A DNA stretch of 64,000 nt from CAZVPF01 sp964628195 (GCA_964628195.1 CAZVPF010000004.1:104044-168043); one strand, 5' to 3'; positions 26,157 to 34,789 are shown, numbered from the stretch's first letter. Notes: a model not told the origin generated them from the letters alone. Translations and numbers: made by a program.

Positions 26157-26564
26157 TTGGTCGTTTATGAAACATTCAATGTATCGACACGCAGCCGAAA
26201 CCAGTTGATCGACATTACTTCGCAGGTAAACGACAAGCTGGGCAATTCGGACATTCGCAACGGAACTGTGATGGTGTTCTGCCCCCACACAACAGCGGGA
26301 ATCACGATAAACGAAAACGCGGACCCTGATGTTACCCATGATATACTCAAGACTCTTAACGAGCTTATCCCGCAGGGCAGGGCAGGTTACAGGCACATGG
26401 AGGGCAATTCGGATTCGCATGTAAAAAGCTCGCTTGTAGGGGCTTCGGAACTTGTCGCAATCAAAGACGGCAAACTGCAACTCGGCACGTGGCAGGGGAT
26501 ATATTTCTGTGAATTTGACGGGCCGAGGAGCAGAAAAGTGCAAATGACTATTGCTGGCGAATAG
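26157..26564 (+). CDS. yjbQ: YjbQ/UPF0047 family protein
   Basis: A 135-residue protein of the YjbQ family; characterised members have weak thiamine-phosphate synthase activity, while the main role remains unclear. Family motifs: VFCPHTTAGITINENADPDV near residue 45, HMEGNSDSHVKSSLVG near 83, and LGTWQGIYFCEFDGPR near the end. TTG 26157 is the start: AAGGAG sits six bases upstream, and translation from there gives the standard N-terminus (VVYETFNVSTRSRNQLIDIT). The longer in-frame extension to 26085 is AT-rich and unlikely to be coding. Confidence 0.9.
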   Translation: MVVYETFNVSTRSRNQLIDITSQVNDKLGNSDIRNGTVMVFCPHTTAGITINENADPDVTHDILKTLNELIPQGRAGYRHMEGNSDSHVKSSLVGASELVAIKDGKLQLGTWQGIYFCEFDGPRSRKVQMTIAGE

Positions 26565-26920
26565 TTAACAGGGCTTTGTGTGTCTTTTAAGTGTGTTTTT
26601 CTTTTTACAGCGCATAAAAATGGCGAGGTAGTGGATCCGGCTGGGGGGGAAACCGGTAGGCCACGTAGCCTCGCCGAGGTTCATTATTAATACCGCAAAA
26701 AGCGGTCAAAATTCATAAAAATCACTTTATACTTAAAAAATAAATTTGTCAAGGCCCAATTCGGAAAAAAAGTAAAATAATGGGCTTAATTTCTGTTTTT
26801 TAGAAACCGGGCTTGTAATAACTTCGTCAAAAAATTGCTGGAACTATAAAAAACCTTGATAAAATTATCGAATTTATTAACATAATCCTATTAATCATAA
26901 GTTAAACGGAGTTGACAAAG
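26565..26920. other. Intergenic region between yjbQ and the topoisomerase gene
   Basis: About 355 bp. The first third holds a GC-rich structured element (26622-26679) and a small hairpin ACCGC-aaaaa-GCGGT (26692-26706) without a U-run. The rest is AT-rich and I see nothing further apart from the ACGGAG ribosome site at 26906-26911. Confidence 0.6.
26622..26679 (+). ncRNA. Structured RNA candidate with competing stems
   Basis: GGCGAGG (26622-26628) pairs with CCTCGCC (26669-26675). Inside are GTGG/CCAC (26631-26634 with 26661-26664) and CCGG/CCGG (26637-26640 with 26653-26656), closing a loop that carries seven G residues. A second GAGG at 26676-26679 can pair with the CCTC at 26669-26672, so it competes with the outer stem, as in switch-like RNAs. 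It matches no family I know (not SRP RNA, tmRNA, RNase P, or a riboswitch I recognise). The strand is inferred from the neighbouring genes. Confidence 0.45.
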
Positions 26921-28015
26921 ATGCCAGGGACCAAGCCGTCTGCGGTAATTGATAAAATTAAGGCCAGTGCGAAGGACGTTTACGAGAAAATAAACAAAAA
27001 AGTCAAGCCTTCGATGAGCAGCCCAATTCGTTCGCTTTCCAATGTTAAGTATGCCCCGAAAAAAGGCCATTTTGAGCTAATGGGTAAAAACAAGAAAAGG
27101 ACCCTTACTGTTGGAACGGTTAAGACCTTTGCCCAGACGCTCAAGATGATGTCGCTATCGAAAGAGCTTATCGAAGCGGAAGATATGGCTACCAAAAGGG
27201 AAGCTTATTATATTTCCAAGAACTGGGGTAAGGCCGGCTTTGCCGAGCAGCCTGAATCGGATACGATCATGGACGACGTTGAGGCGATGTTCGGGGTCAA
27301 CCGAGAGCAGCTTCGCTTCGTGCCGGAAGAAAAGGGCGGTGATATTGCAGGTCGACTGATCGTGATAGATAAGGACGCAAAGGGTAAGACGCTGAGGATC
27401 GATTGTACGAAGTTCGGTTCGGGTGCCTACTCGATACCCTCTGACGTGGAGAACCTGGGCTTTGAAAGCAAGGCGAAGTTCATACTTGCGATTGAGACTG
27501 CAGGTATGTTCCAGCGGCTGGTGAAGTATGATTACTGGGACAAGAATAACTGCATCCTGATCAGTATGGGAGGGGTGCCGACGCGTGCGTGCAGGCGTTT
27601 TATACGGCGTCTTTCAGATAAACTTAAAATACCTGTGTACGCGTTTGTGGATGGTGACCCTTACGGATATTTCAATATCTACAGGACTCTGAAGGTTGGA
27701 AGCGGAAACGCTGCGCATCTCAATGAGTTTTTTTGTGTTCCTTCATGCTCGTTTTTGGGTGTGACGGCTCAGGACATTATAGATTACAAGCTCCCGACCC
27801 ATGCGCTGAAGGAAGTCGACATTAAAAGGGCCAAGGACGCTCTGAAGAATGACCCGTTCGTAAAGCATCACAAGAAATGGCAGGCGTGCATAAACCAGAT
27901 GCTGAAGATGGGTGTGCGTGTGGAGCAGCAGGCCTTTGCCAAGTATGGACTTGATTTTGTAGTGAACGATTATCTGCCTGCCAAGCTTAAAAATACGACT
28001 AAATTTCTGCCTTAA
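26921..28015 (+). CDS. top6A: DNA topoisomerase VI subunit A (Spo11/Top6A family)
   Basis: A 364-residue homologue of the type IIB topoisomerase A subunit, which cuts both DNA strands. The catalytic tyrosine region is TKREAYYISKNWG near residue 90, and the Toprim metal site is AIETAGMF near 190 with FVDGDPYGYFN near 245. These match archaeal Top6A and Spo11. The N-terminal 60 residues are basic. ATG 26921 follows ACGGAG; the TTG three codons earlier is less likely. No B subunit (GHKL ATPase) is adjacent or elsewhere in the window, so either it is encoded elsewhere or this A subunit works without it. Confidence 0.88.
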   Translation: MPGTKPSAVIDKIKASAKDVYEKINKKVKPSMSSPIRSLSNVKYAPKKGHFELMGKNKKRTLTVGTVKTFAQTLKMMSLSKELIEAEDMATKREAYYISKNWGKAGFAEQPESDTIMDDVEAMFGVNREQLRFVPEEKGGDIAGRLIVIDKDAKGKTLRIDCTKFGSGAYSIPSDVENLGFESKAKFILAIETAGMFQRLVKYDYWDKNNCILISMGGVPTRACRRFIRRLSDKLKIPVYAFVDGDPYGYFNIYRTLKVGSGNAAHLNEFFCVPSCSFLGVTAQDIIDYKLPTHALKEVDIKRAKDALKNDPFVKHHKKWQACINQMLKMGVRVEQQAFAKYGLDFVVNDYLPAKLKNTTKFLP

Positions 28016-28036
28016 CGGGCCTGTTTTTGAGGTGAA

Positions 28037-28765
28037 ATGATTAACTCAACGGGAAACATTCAGGAAAAACTTCATACCCTCGAGCAGAACCTGAAGATTG
28101 CCTGCGAACAGGCCGGGCGCAGCCGTTCATCGGTAAAGCTTGTGATTGTCACCAAGACGGCGACACTTGAGCAGGTTAAGGAGGTGGTAAGGCTTGGGTA
28201 TAATCGGCTGGGTGAGAACCGGGTTCAGCATTTGAAGCATGTGGCCGAGGAGCTGGAGAAGTTTCTAAATGAAAACCCGGCCCCGGAGATGCCCGAGGGC
28301 ATCCAGTGGCACATGATAGGGCATTTGCAGCGAAATAAAGTCAAACAGGTGCTGAAGGTTACGGATATAATTCATTCTGTTGACACGCTTCGGCTGGCCG
28401 AGGAGATAAGCGGAGTTTCAAAAAAGCTGGAAGTTCGGCCTCGGGTACTTTTACAGGTAAACTGCAGCCAGGAGCCGCAGAAATACGGGGTGCCTGTGGG
28501 GGCGGCGATGCATCTTGCAGAGCAGATAACCACCATGGCGAACCTCAGGTTGTGCGGTCTGATGACTATGGCTCCGCTGAGCAAGGACAAGGCGCCTGTT
28601 GAGGAGAGTTTTTCGAGGGCTAGAGAGCTTTTTGAGGAGATAAGGGGCCAGGGGCTTGCCGGTGATGATTTTCGTGAGCTCAGCATGGGTATGAGCCAGG
28701 ATTATCCCCTGGCGATCAAGTACGGTGCGACGATACTTCGGATCGGTTCGGCGATTTTCGCCTGA
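28037..28765 (+). CDS. yggS: YggS-type pyridoxal phosphate homeostasis protein
   Basis: A 242-residue PLP-binding alanine-racemase-fold protein (YggS/PROSC). PLP lysine lies in KLVIVTKTATLEQV near residue 35; GENRVQ, IQWHMIGHLQRNKVK and LQVNCSQEPQKYGV follow, and SMGMSQDYPLAIKYGATILRIG closes the phosphate site. Members keep free PLP low and affect amino-acid and vitamin B6 balance rather than catalysing a reaction. The gene starts 21 bp behind the topoisomerase gene with a GAGGTG ribosome site. Confidence 0.93.
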   Translation: MINSTGNIQEKLHTLEQNLKIACEQAGRSRSSVKLVIVTKTATLEQVKEVVRLGYNRLGENRVQHLKHVAEELEKFLNENPAPEMPEGIQWHMIGHLQRNKVKQVLKVTDIIHSVDTLRLAEEISGVSKKLEVRPRVLLQVNCSQEPQKYGVPVGAAMHLAEQITTMANLRLCGLMTMAPLSKDKAPVEESFSRARELFEEIRGQGLAGDDFRELSMGMSQDYPLAIKYGATILRIGSAIFA

Positions 28766-28857
28766 GCCGGGAGCCAAACAGGAGCCCTGAAGTTTTTTTC
28801 ATAATTTTGCAATAAACACAGATGATCGGCGTCAAATCTTTAAAACTGGATTAAATT

Positions 28858-29388
28858 ATGCGCAGAATCCAAAAAAAGGGATTTACACTGATCGAGTTGA
28901 TAACGGTTATATCCATAATCGCGATCCTGATGAGCATTTCCATGCCGGCTTTTACGAGGGTTAAAAATGCCGGTCGTCGAACCGTATGCGCAGCCAACCT
29001 GAGGCAGGCGGGGATGGCGATGAGGATGTATCTTGACGAGAATAGAGACATAATGCCGCCTGCATCGAGGTATCCGAGCATTGAAACCGAGCCGGAAATA
29101 AAGATGATAGGTTATTACCTTGACAAGCATCTGCAGGGTGACAGGGGGATTTTACTTTGTCCGGGAGATACGGGTAAAAAGGTTTTCAGCCGTGAGGGTT
29201 CGAGTTATCAGTACAACGACCGACTCGCACTGAAGAATATTGACAAGTATTTCCTGACCCGCAAGTCTAAACAGAATAATACGGAAGTTCTTTTCGATTA
29301 TGAGCCTTTTCATGGGAAAGGCGGCAGGAAGGGCGCTGCCAATTACCTCTATGCGGACCTTCACATCGGCACACTGGAGAATCAGTAA
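28858..29388 (+). CDS. Type II secretion-type pseudopilin (prepilin-like, H-X9-DG-type C-terminus)
   Basis: A 176-residue protein with a prepilin peptidase site and helix, KKGFTLIELITVISIIAI, cut after Gly and methylated on Phe in known systems. After the helix come NLRQAGMAMRMYLDENRD and a C-terminus with NYLYADLHIGTLE, similar to the planctomycete H-X9-DG pseudopilin-like family found in very many copies in this phylum. It may be displayed on the surface or in a type II-like apparatus. Its stop overlaps the next ATG by one base, so the two are translationally coupled. Confidence 0.85.
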   Translation: MRRIQKKGFTLIELITVISIIAILMSISMPAFTRVKNAGRRTVCAANLRQAGMAMRMYLDENRDIMPPASRYPSIETEPEIKMIGYYLDKHLQGDRGILLCPGDTGKKVFSREGSSYQYNDRLALKNIDKYFLTRKSKQNNTEVLFDYEPFHGKGGRKGAANYLYADLHIGTLENQ

Positions 29389-30044
29389 TGAAAAACTGTA
29401 CCACAAATAAAAAGGGCAATAAAAAGTCGCCGTCCAGGAATCCTTCGAAAAAGGTTGTCGTTATTACTTCGGCGTGTGTGCTTGCACTTGTTGCCATTGG
29501 GGCGGCGGTGAGTTTCACAGGCAAAAAAGACTCTATGCCGGACCCTAAAAAGATGGGTAACGAAGAAATGGCGGATTTTGTCAAAAGCGAAAAGTTTGCG
29601 GCCGCCGACCGCGATGAAAAACGCGACTTCATGAGAAACTTCATGCGCGACAGGATAACAACGACTGTACAGGAATATCACTCGCTGCCGGAGAGTGAGA
29701 AAACCGCATATCTTGATAAAACCATTGATGAAATGCAGCGGATGCGCGAGCAGATGAGGGGTTTGCGACAAGAACTTCGTCCGGAAGGAGAAAGAGCCGG
29801 CATGCGGGAAAGGGATAATTTGGGCCCGAGGGGTGGTGAAGGCGACGGTCAGGCAAGGCCCCAAAGCCGTGGCGTGAGAGAGGGGGCCGGACGAGGTATG
29901 AGAAATCCGGAAACTCGTAGGGCTTTCAGGGAGCAGGTGCCTTCTGAATTTCGGGCACAGGCGACGGCATTTATGAGGGACCTGCGGAACCGGGCCCAGG
30001 AGCGTGGAATAGACATGCCGCGCAGGGGGCCGGGGGGCATGTGA
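29388..30044 (+). CDS. Single-pass membrane protein with charged, arginine-rich tail
   Basis: A 218-residue protein without a family I recognise. Lysine-rich residues 1-22 are followed by a transmembrane helix (VVVITSACVLALVAIGAAVSF) at about 23-43. The remainder is hydrophilic, rich in Arg, Glu and Met, with repeated RRM-like and RGMR-like turns near the end (GAGRGMRNPETRRAF). It looks disordered or helical. It is coupled to the pseudopilin (ATG overlaps its stop), so a role with that protein is a reasonable guess. It ends 2 bp from the convergent hemW stop. Confidence 0.55.
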   Translation: MKNCTTNKKGNKKSPSRNPSKKVVVITSACVLALVAIGAAVSFTGKKDSMPDPKKMGNEEMADFVKSEKFAAADRDEKRDFMRNFMRDRITTTVQEYHSLPESEKTAYLDKTIDEMQRMREQMRGLRQELRPEGERAGMRERDNLGPRGGEGDGQARPQSRGVREGAGRGMRNPETRRAFREQVPSEFRAQATAFMRDLRNRAQERGIDMPRRGPGGM

Positions 30045-30045
30045 T

Positions 30046-31161
30046 TCAGGGCAAATCTGAGAACTCGCAAAGCACGGTGTCGGCGATGGGAAGGGCGGTT
30101 TTTGTGAGGCTGATGCTTTTGCCGTCGGCTTTGAGCATTCCGCGGTTTGTCAGGCGGCAGATCGGTTCGGCAAATAATTCAAGGGGGTTTTGGCCCGTTT
30201 TTTTTATGAATCCCCGGACGTTTATACCGTCAGCGGTCCGAAGTGAGAGGACGGCTGTTTCGCAAATAAGCTGCCGGTCGGTAATGGTTTGAGGGTTTAC
30301 GGCCGGTGAGAGGCCCTGATTTATGAGGCGGGTGTATTGCTGAAGGTCGGGGATATTTTCCCAGCGGGCTGTGACTGTGGATGAATGGGCAGCGGGGCCT
30401 ATGCCGATGTAAGGTTCGTTCTGCCAGCAGCCGAGGTTGTGCAGACATTTGCTGTTCGGGCGTGCGAAGTTGGATATTTCGTAATGCTCAAAACCGGCAT
30501 GGCGGAGGGTTTCAATCGCGGTTTCGTACATTTGCCTGTCGGTTTCTTCTGAGGCGGGTTTTATCTTTCCGAGTTCGAGCATTTGTTTTAGCGGGGTGTT
30601 TTCTTCGTAGCTTAGGCTGTATGTCGAGATGTGTTCGGGGGTCAGTTCTACAGCGGCATCAAGTGAGGTTTGCCAGCTTTCGATGGTGCAGCCGGGTATA
30701 GCGAAAATAAGGTCGAGAGAGATGTTTTGGAAACCTGCATTGCGGGCGCTGTCAAAAGAATTGTATACCTGTTTTACGTTGTGGCTTCTGCCAAGCGTTT
30801 TAAGCTCGGTTTCGATAAAACTCTGAGCCCCTATCGAAAGGCGGTTGACTCCATAATCTATGAGCATTCGGGCAAGGCCCGGAGAGAGATGGGAAGGGTT
30901 GGCTTCTACGGTGAACTCTTTTGGGGTAAAATATTTTGCAAGCTCTTTAAGGAGTTTTTCGAACTGTTTGGGTGGAAGGCAGGTTGGCGAGCCGCCGCCT
31001 ATAAAAATGGTTGCAAAGTTACGGTCAAGGTGCAGGTGGAGTTCTTCAAGCAGGGCATCGATAAATTGTGATGTGTCAAATTTGTCGACGGGGATTGAAT
31101 AAAAGCCGCAGTAGGGGCATTTTGCTGTGCAAAAGGGAATATGGATGTAAAGACCGGTCAT
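30046..31161 (-). CDS. hemW: Radical SAM haem chaperone HemW-like protein
   Basis: A 371-residue radical SAM protein of the HemN/HemW family. The 4Fe-4S motif is CTAKCPYC at residues about 12-19, inside GLYIHIPFCTAKCPYC, with FIGGGSPTCLPP near 55 and SIGAQSFIETELKTLGR near 108. Length and lack of the HemN N-terminal segment fit HemW, which binds haem and is thought to deliver it, rather than the oxygen-independent coproporphyrinogen oxidase. It follows pssA closely (6 bp). Confidence 0.88.
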   Translation of the reverse strand: MTGLYIHIPFCTAKCPYCGFYSIPVDKFDTSQFIDALLEELHLHLDRNFATIFIGGGSPTCLPPKQFEKLLKELAKYFTPKEFTVEANPSHLSPGLARMLIDYGVNRLSIGAQSFIETELKTLGRSHNVKQVYNSFDSARNAGFQNISLDLIFAIPGCTIESWQTSLDAAVELTPEHISTYSLSYEENTPLKQMLELGKIKPASEETDRQMYETAIETLRHAGFEHYEISNFARPNSKCLHNLGCWQNEPYIGIGPAAHSSTVTARWENIPDLQQYTRLINQGLSPAVNPQTITDRQLICETAVLSLRTADGINVRGFIKKTGQNPLELFAEPICRLTNRGMLKADGKSISLTKTALPIADTVLCEFSDLP

Positions 31162-31167
31162 GACGGT

Positions 31168-32121
31168 TTATTGATTCTGGTTTTGCGGGGGTTGGGTGAC
31201 GCTCAGGACCGGAGGTTCGGATTCGTCGGTTAAAGAAGCCTTCATAGAGCGTATCTTGTACCATAACCAGTTGCCCAGTCCCATGAATGCGAAGCCGCAG
31301 AAGGAGATAACAAGGCCTGTCTGTACGGAGGACCATACCAGGCCGATGATGATGATTGACCAGATAAGGTGTTCAAGCGGTTTTCTGCCCTTGAGATACT
31401 GGTTGACCAAATGCGGGTAGCGTATTCTGCTAATCATAAGTATCGCGGTTATGATGGCGGTGAAGGGCAGAATAAGGATAATCGTCTTTGCACCTGCTGC
31501 GACCAGCGGACTGTTTTTCGCGACGGGGAGAATGTAATCCCAGAAAAGCACCAGCGAGGCGAGGACGCCAGCAGCGGCTGGGGTGGGCAGGCCGATAAAG
31601 GACATGTGCGAGGTTTCATCCTCTTCGTTTTCGACATTGAACCTTGCGAGGCGGATAGCGGCACAGGCCATGTAAAACGCGGCCGATACCCAGATGAACT
31701 TAACGACAAAGGGGTCTATCGCGGCGGCGGGGTTTATGAGGTTTCGCAGTCGGCTGTTGAGTATTTTCATTGTTAGAAATGCCGGTGCGACTCCGAAGCT
31801 GATTACGTCGCAGAGGCTGTCAAGCTGACCGCCGAAGGAGGAGGTTGTCTGGCTCATTCTTGCGACACGGCCGTCGAGCATGTCGGCTATCATGGCGATG
31901 AATATCATGTAAGCGGCCCAGGCGAAGTTGGAGTTGTCAAGGTTGCTTATCTGGAAATGTTCCGAGCCAGCCTTGGATGCAAAGCCGATGGCAGCGAAAC
32001 CACAGGCGCCGTTGAGCAGGGTTATCAGTGAGGGCAGGATGGTGATGTACTTGAGCCTCTGACGGCGGACGCGCCGAAGAAGCTTTCTTTTTCTTGCCCT
32101 GTCTGGTTGTGAGTTCGACAT
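31168..32121 (-). CDS. pssA: CDP-diacylglycerol-serine O-phosphatidyltransferase
   Basis: A 317-residue membrane enzyme that transfers serine to CDP-diacylglycerol. The CDP-alcohol transferase motif is clear: DMLDGRVARMSQTTSSF then GQLDSLCD, with several hydrophobic helices around it. The N-terminus is basic (RKRKLLRRVRRQRLKY). psd is directly upstream and its stop overlaps this ATG by one base, so phosphatidylserine made here would be decarboxylated to phosphatidylethanolamine by the neighbour. hemW follows 6 bp later. The C-terminal 30 residues are variable. Confidence 0.92.
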   Translation of the reverse strand: MSNSQPDRARKRKLLRRVRRQRLKYITILPSLITLLNGACGFAAIGFASKAGSEHFQISNLDNSNFAWAAYMIFIAMIADMLDGRVARMSQTTSSFGGQLDSLCDVISFGVAPAFLTMKILNSRLRNLINPAAAIDPFVVKFIWVSAAFYMACAAIRLARFNVENEEDETSHMSFIGLPTPAAAGVLASLVLFWDYILPVAKNSPLVAAGAKTIILILPFTAIITAILMISRIRYPHLVNQYLKGRKPLEHLIWSIIIIGLVWSSVQTGLVISFCGFAFMGLGNWLWYKIRSMKASLTDESEPPVLSVTQPPQNQNQ

Positions 32122-32828
32122 TATTCGTACCTTACGCAGATTGTAAGACCTGCTTTGACCTTGTCGCCTTTTTTAACACAGCATTTTACCTTATCGCTTG
32201 TCGGCAGGTATAATTCTGTTCGTGAACCGAATTTTATCATACCGAAGCGCTGACCGCCAGAATAAATATTTCCGGGTTTTGCCTCACATACGATTCGGCG
32301 GGCAATGGCACCGGATATTTGCCTTACGAGCAAGTGGTCTTTAGGTTCGTCGATGCGGGTCATATAAATGTAGTTTGACTCGTTTTGTCTTGCACTTTCG
32401 GGGTCAAGGGCGTTTTTGAACTTCCCGTGCTGGTAGATGACCCGGTCGATACGCACTTTTGCCGGGGTGCGGTTTATGTGGACGTTGAATATCGACAGAA
32501 AAATGCCGATCCGCAGTGTGGGCACTTTAAGAGGGGATTTTTCCGCGGAAAGCTCGGTAATATCGGAAACCAGCCCATCTGCGGGGCTCAGCAACAGGCA
32601 GGGTTGGGGAGGAATTTTGCGGTTTGGGTCGCGGAAGAACGAGAGTATCCAGGCGAGCAGGATAAAGAGAATTATTACGAAAATCCAAAGCAGCGGTGAA
32701 ATGCGGGCCAGCAGCGAGCCTTCTGCCGGAAGGGCGGCAAAAAGGGCGGACACGATTATCAAAACCACCAGCATAGCCGGGTAAATCAGCACCTGGGGCA
32801 GTCCATATCTAGTTATAGGTATCTTCAT
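32121..32828 (-). CDS. psd: Phosphatidylserine decarboxylase proenzyme
   Basis: A 235-residue short-type decarboxylase that forms phosphatidylethanolamine. Two N-terminal membrane helices (residues about 12-65) precede the catalytic domain: FFRDPNRKIPP, LLSPADGLV, FLSIFNVHINRTPA, and the self-cleavage site MIKFGSRTEL, where the Gly-Ser bond is cut to give the pyruvoyl group. The length matches the archaeal/planctomycete short type. It starts the minus-strand run psd-pssA-hemW; ATG 32828 lies about 120 bp from the divergent eno gene. Confidence 0.93.
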   Translation of the reverse strand: MKIPITRYGLPQVLIYPAMLVVLIIVSALFAALPAEGSLLARISPLLWIFVIILFILLAWILSFFRDPNRKIPPQPCLLLSPADGLVSDITELSAEKSPLKVPTLRIGIFLSIFNVHINRTPAKVRIDRVIYQHGKFKNALDPESARQNESNYIYMTRIDEPKDHLLVRQISGAIARRIVCEAKPGNIYSGGQRFGMIKFGSRTELYLPTSDKVKCCVKKGDKVKAGLTICVRYE

Positions 32829-32865
32829 AGTGATATTATAAATTAAGTTATCCCATAATCAAGGC

Positions 32866-32893
32866 TTGACGCGAGGATTATTTCTGGTAATCT
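32866..32893 (+). promoter_or_regulatory. Promoter candidate of the enolase gene
   Basis: TTGACG (32866-32871) and TAATCT (32888-32893) with a 16-bp spacer, about 55 bp before the enolase start. Confidence 0.5.
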
Positions 32894-32947
32894 TTGGTCG
32901 TTTAGCACGAATATTTCCTGTAAATCTGGTTTGAAAGGATGATCGAA

Positions 32948-34240
32948 ATGTTGACGACAATTGTAGATGTTGGTGCAAGAGAGATACTCGACAGCCGCGG
33001 CAATCCCACGGTTGAGGTTGATGTGCTTCTTGACGACGGTTCGTTCGGCCGGGCTGCTGTGCCTTCCGGAGCGAGCACGGGTGCATATGAAGCGGTTGAA
33101 CTTCGCGACACAAAAAAGAAACGCTATATGGGCAAGGGCGTTGAGACCGCGGTTAAGAACGTAAACGACGTGATCGCCCCTGAGGTGCTGGGGATGGACG
33201 CGACGGCGCAGGAGGAGATCGATGCACTGCTTCTGGAGATCGACGGTACGGCCAACAAGGCCAAACTCGGAGCAAACGCTCTTCTGGGTGTTTCGCTGGC
33301 GGTGGCCAAGGCCGCAGCTGAAAGTGCCGCACTGCCGCTTTACCGATATGTAGGCGGATGCAACGCAAACGTACTTCCGGTTCCGATGATGAACATTCTC
33401 AACGGCGGCAAGCACGCCGATAACAATGTGGATTTCCAGGAATTTATGGTGATGCCTATCGGTGCAAAGAGCTTTTCCGAAGCCCTTCGCATGGGCGCCG
33501 AAGTTTTCCACACCCTTAAGAAGGTTCTCAAGGATAAGGGCTATAACACCTCGGTAGGCGACGAAGGCGGTTTCGCTCCTTCGCTCAAGAGCAATGACGA
33601 GGCATGCGAGGTTATCCTCGACGCCATCAAGGCAGCAGGCTACAAAGCCGGCAAGGATATCTTTATCGCTCTTGATCCCGCTTCCACCGAAATGTGGGTA
33701 AAGAGCAGCAAGAGCTACAAGTTCTTCAAGTCCGACCCGAATAAGAAGGTCAAAAGCAGCGAGATGATCAAGCACTGGGCCAAGTGGGCCGACAAGTACC
33801 CGATTGTCAGCATCGAGGACGGTCTTGCAGAGGACGACTGGGCAGGCTGGACCGAGATGACCAAGAAGATGGGAGAGAAGTGCCAGCTGGTGGGCGACGA
33901 TCTTTTCGTAACCAATACCAAGAGGCTTGCAGACGGGATCAAGAAGGGTGCAGCCAACTCGATCCTTATCAAGGTAAACCAGATCGGCACGCTTACCGAG
34001 ACTATTGAGGCGATCAACCTCGCTGCCCGTAACGGATACACAGCCGTGATGAGTCACCGCAGCGGCGAGACCGAGGACACCACAATCGCTGACCTGGCCG
34101 TGGCAACCGGTGTGGGGCAGATCAAGACGGGTTCGGCATGCAGGACCGACCGTATTTGCAAGTACAACCAGCTTTTACGCATCGAGGAAGAACTCGGCGG
34201 TGCGGCGGTATACGGCGGCGAATTCTTTAAATACGTTTAA
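32948..34240 (+). CDS. eno: Enolase (phosphopyruvate hydratase)
   Basis: A 430-residue enolase, interconverting 2-phosphoglycerate and phosphoenolpyruvate. Motifs: REILDSRGNPTVEVDV, GASTGAYEAVELRD, SVGDEGGFAPSL, SIEDGLAEDDW, ILIKVNQIGTLTE (catalytic Lys) and VMSHRSGETEDT. ATG 32948 is preferred over ATG 32939 because the GAAAGG ribosome site directly abuts the latter, while it is correctly spaced from the former, and the family N-terminus fits. Codon use is strongly biased, as in a highly expressed gene. A terminator follows 16 bp after the stop. Confidence 0.97.
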   Translation: MLTTIVDVGAREILDSRGNPTVEVDVLLDDGSFGRAAVPSGASTGAYEAVELRDTKKKRYMGKGVETAVKNVNDVIAPEVLGMDATAQEEIDALLLEIDGTANKAKLGANALLGVSLAVAKAAAESAALPLYRYVGGCNANVLPVPMMNILNGGKHADNNVDFQEFMVMPIGAKSFSEALRMGAEVFHTLKKVLKDKGYNTSVGDEGGFAPSLKSNDEACEVILDAIKAAGYKAGKDIFIALDPASTEMWVKSSKSYKFFKSDPNKKVKSSEMIKHWAKWADKYPIVSIEDGLAEDDWAGWTEMTKKMGEKCQLVGDDLFVTNTKRLADGIKKGAANSILIKVNQIGTLTETIEAINLAARNGYTAVMSHRSGETEDTTIADLAVATGVGQIKTGSACRTDRICKYNQLLRIEEELGGAAVYGGEFFKYV

Positions 34241-34256
34241 TTGTGTGAATTGACAG

Positions 34257-34293
34257 GCAGGGGCTCGGGAGGGTCCCTGCTTTTTCTTTTTTT
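34257..34293 (+). terminator. Rho-independent terminator behind eno
   Basis: GCAGGG (34257-34262) and CCCTGC (34275-34280) form a GC stem and run into TTTTTCTTTTTTT. It lies upstream of the ATG of the following gene and argues against any earlier start for it. Confidence 0.85.
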
Positions 34294-34315
34294 CGGGGCC
34301 GGGGAAAGTGCGGCA

Positions 34316-34789
34316 ATGGCGGCTTTTTTAAGGTTCATCTTTTTTTGCGTTTTCTTCGCGGCAGGGTCTGCGGCGATAGCGGTTTCGATTCTTTCCGAGG
34401 AGCTTTACGTATACTATAACAACCGCGGCAGGCTCGCGCATCTCGAATATACCAACCGAAAGATCGAGCAGCTAATCCCTAAAGTTGGCGAACAGATCGA
34501 GCAGATCGAGAAGGACCCCAATATCCTGAATAAACTAAGGCCGCTTATAACAGGCAAACAGCCTTTTGCTGACGACACAGCATTTCCCCGCGGTGAGGAC
34601 AGCAGGATAGAAAGCATTGTCGATCTCGCCGTGGAAAGGGCCATACCTGACCCTGAACCGCAGGTCGAAGTGCCGGCGTGGATAACAAGAACGATGCAGC
34701 AGCGTGTCCGGTACAGCCTGTTTCTCGCGGGGGCGGGTCTGATACTGCTTGACTTTATCTTCTTCGGCGCAGCGGAAAAGAAGAATTGA
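34316..34789 (+). CDS. Small membrane protein with FtsB/DivIC-like outline
   Basis: A 157-residue protein with an N-terminal membrane helix (FLRFIFFCVFFAAGSAAIAV), then a coiled-coil-prone stretch (LEYTNRKIEQLIPKVGEQIE, KDPNILNKLRPLI), a short acidic segment and a C-terminal helix (YSLFLAGAGLILLDFIFFG). The first helix plus coiled coil, and the place just behind eno, resemble the divisome protein FtsB/DivIC, which is next to eno in several bacteria. Sequence likeness is weak and the extra C-terminal helix is unusual, so this is only a suggestion. The eno terminator lies before its ATG. Confidence 0.5.
   Translation: MAAFLRFIFFCVFFAAGSAAIAVSILSEELYVYYNNRGRLAHLEYTNRKIEQLIPKVGEQIEQIEKDPNILNKLRPLITGKQPFADDTAFPRGEDSRIESIVDLAVERAIPDPEPQVEVPAWITRTMQQRVRYSLFLAGAGLILLDFIFFGAAEKKN

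Noticed and set aside
32843..34057. A 404-codon minus-strand open frame opposite eno
   Set aside because: It is a shadow of the strong codon bias of eno and has no ribosome site or family likeness.
34241..34315. An upstream extension of the FtsB-like frame
   Set aside because: The eno terminator lies in it and no ribosome site precedes its ATG; ATG 34316 is the better start.
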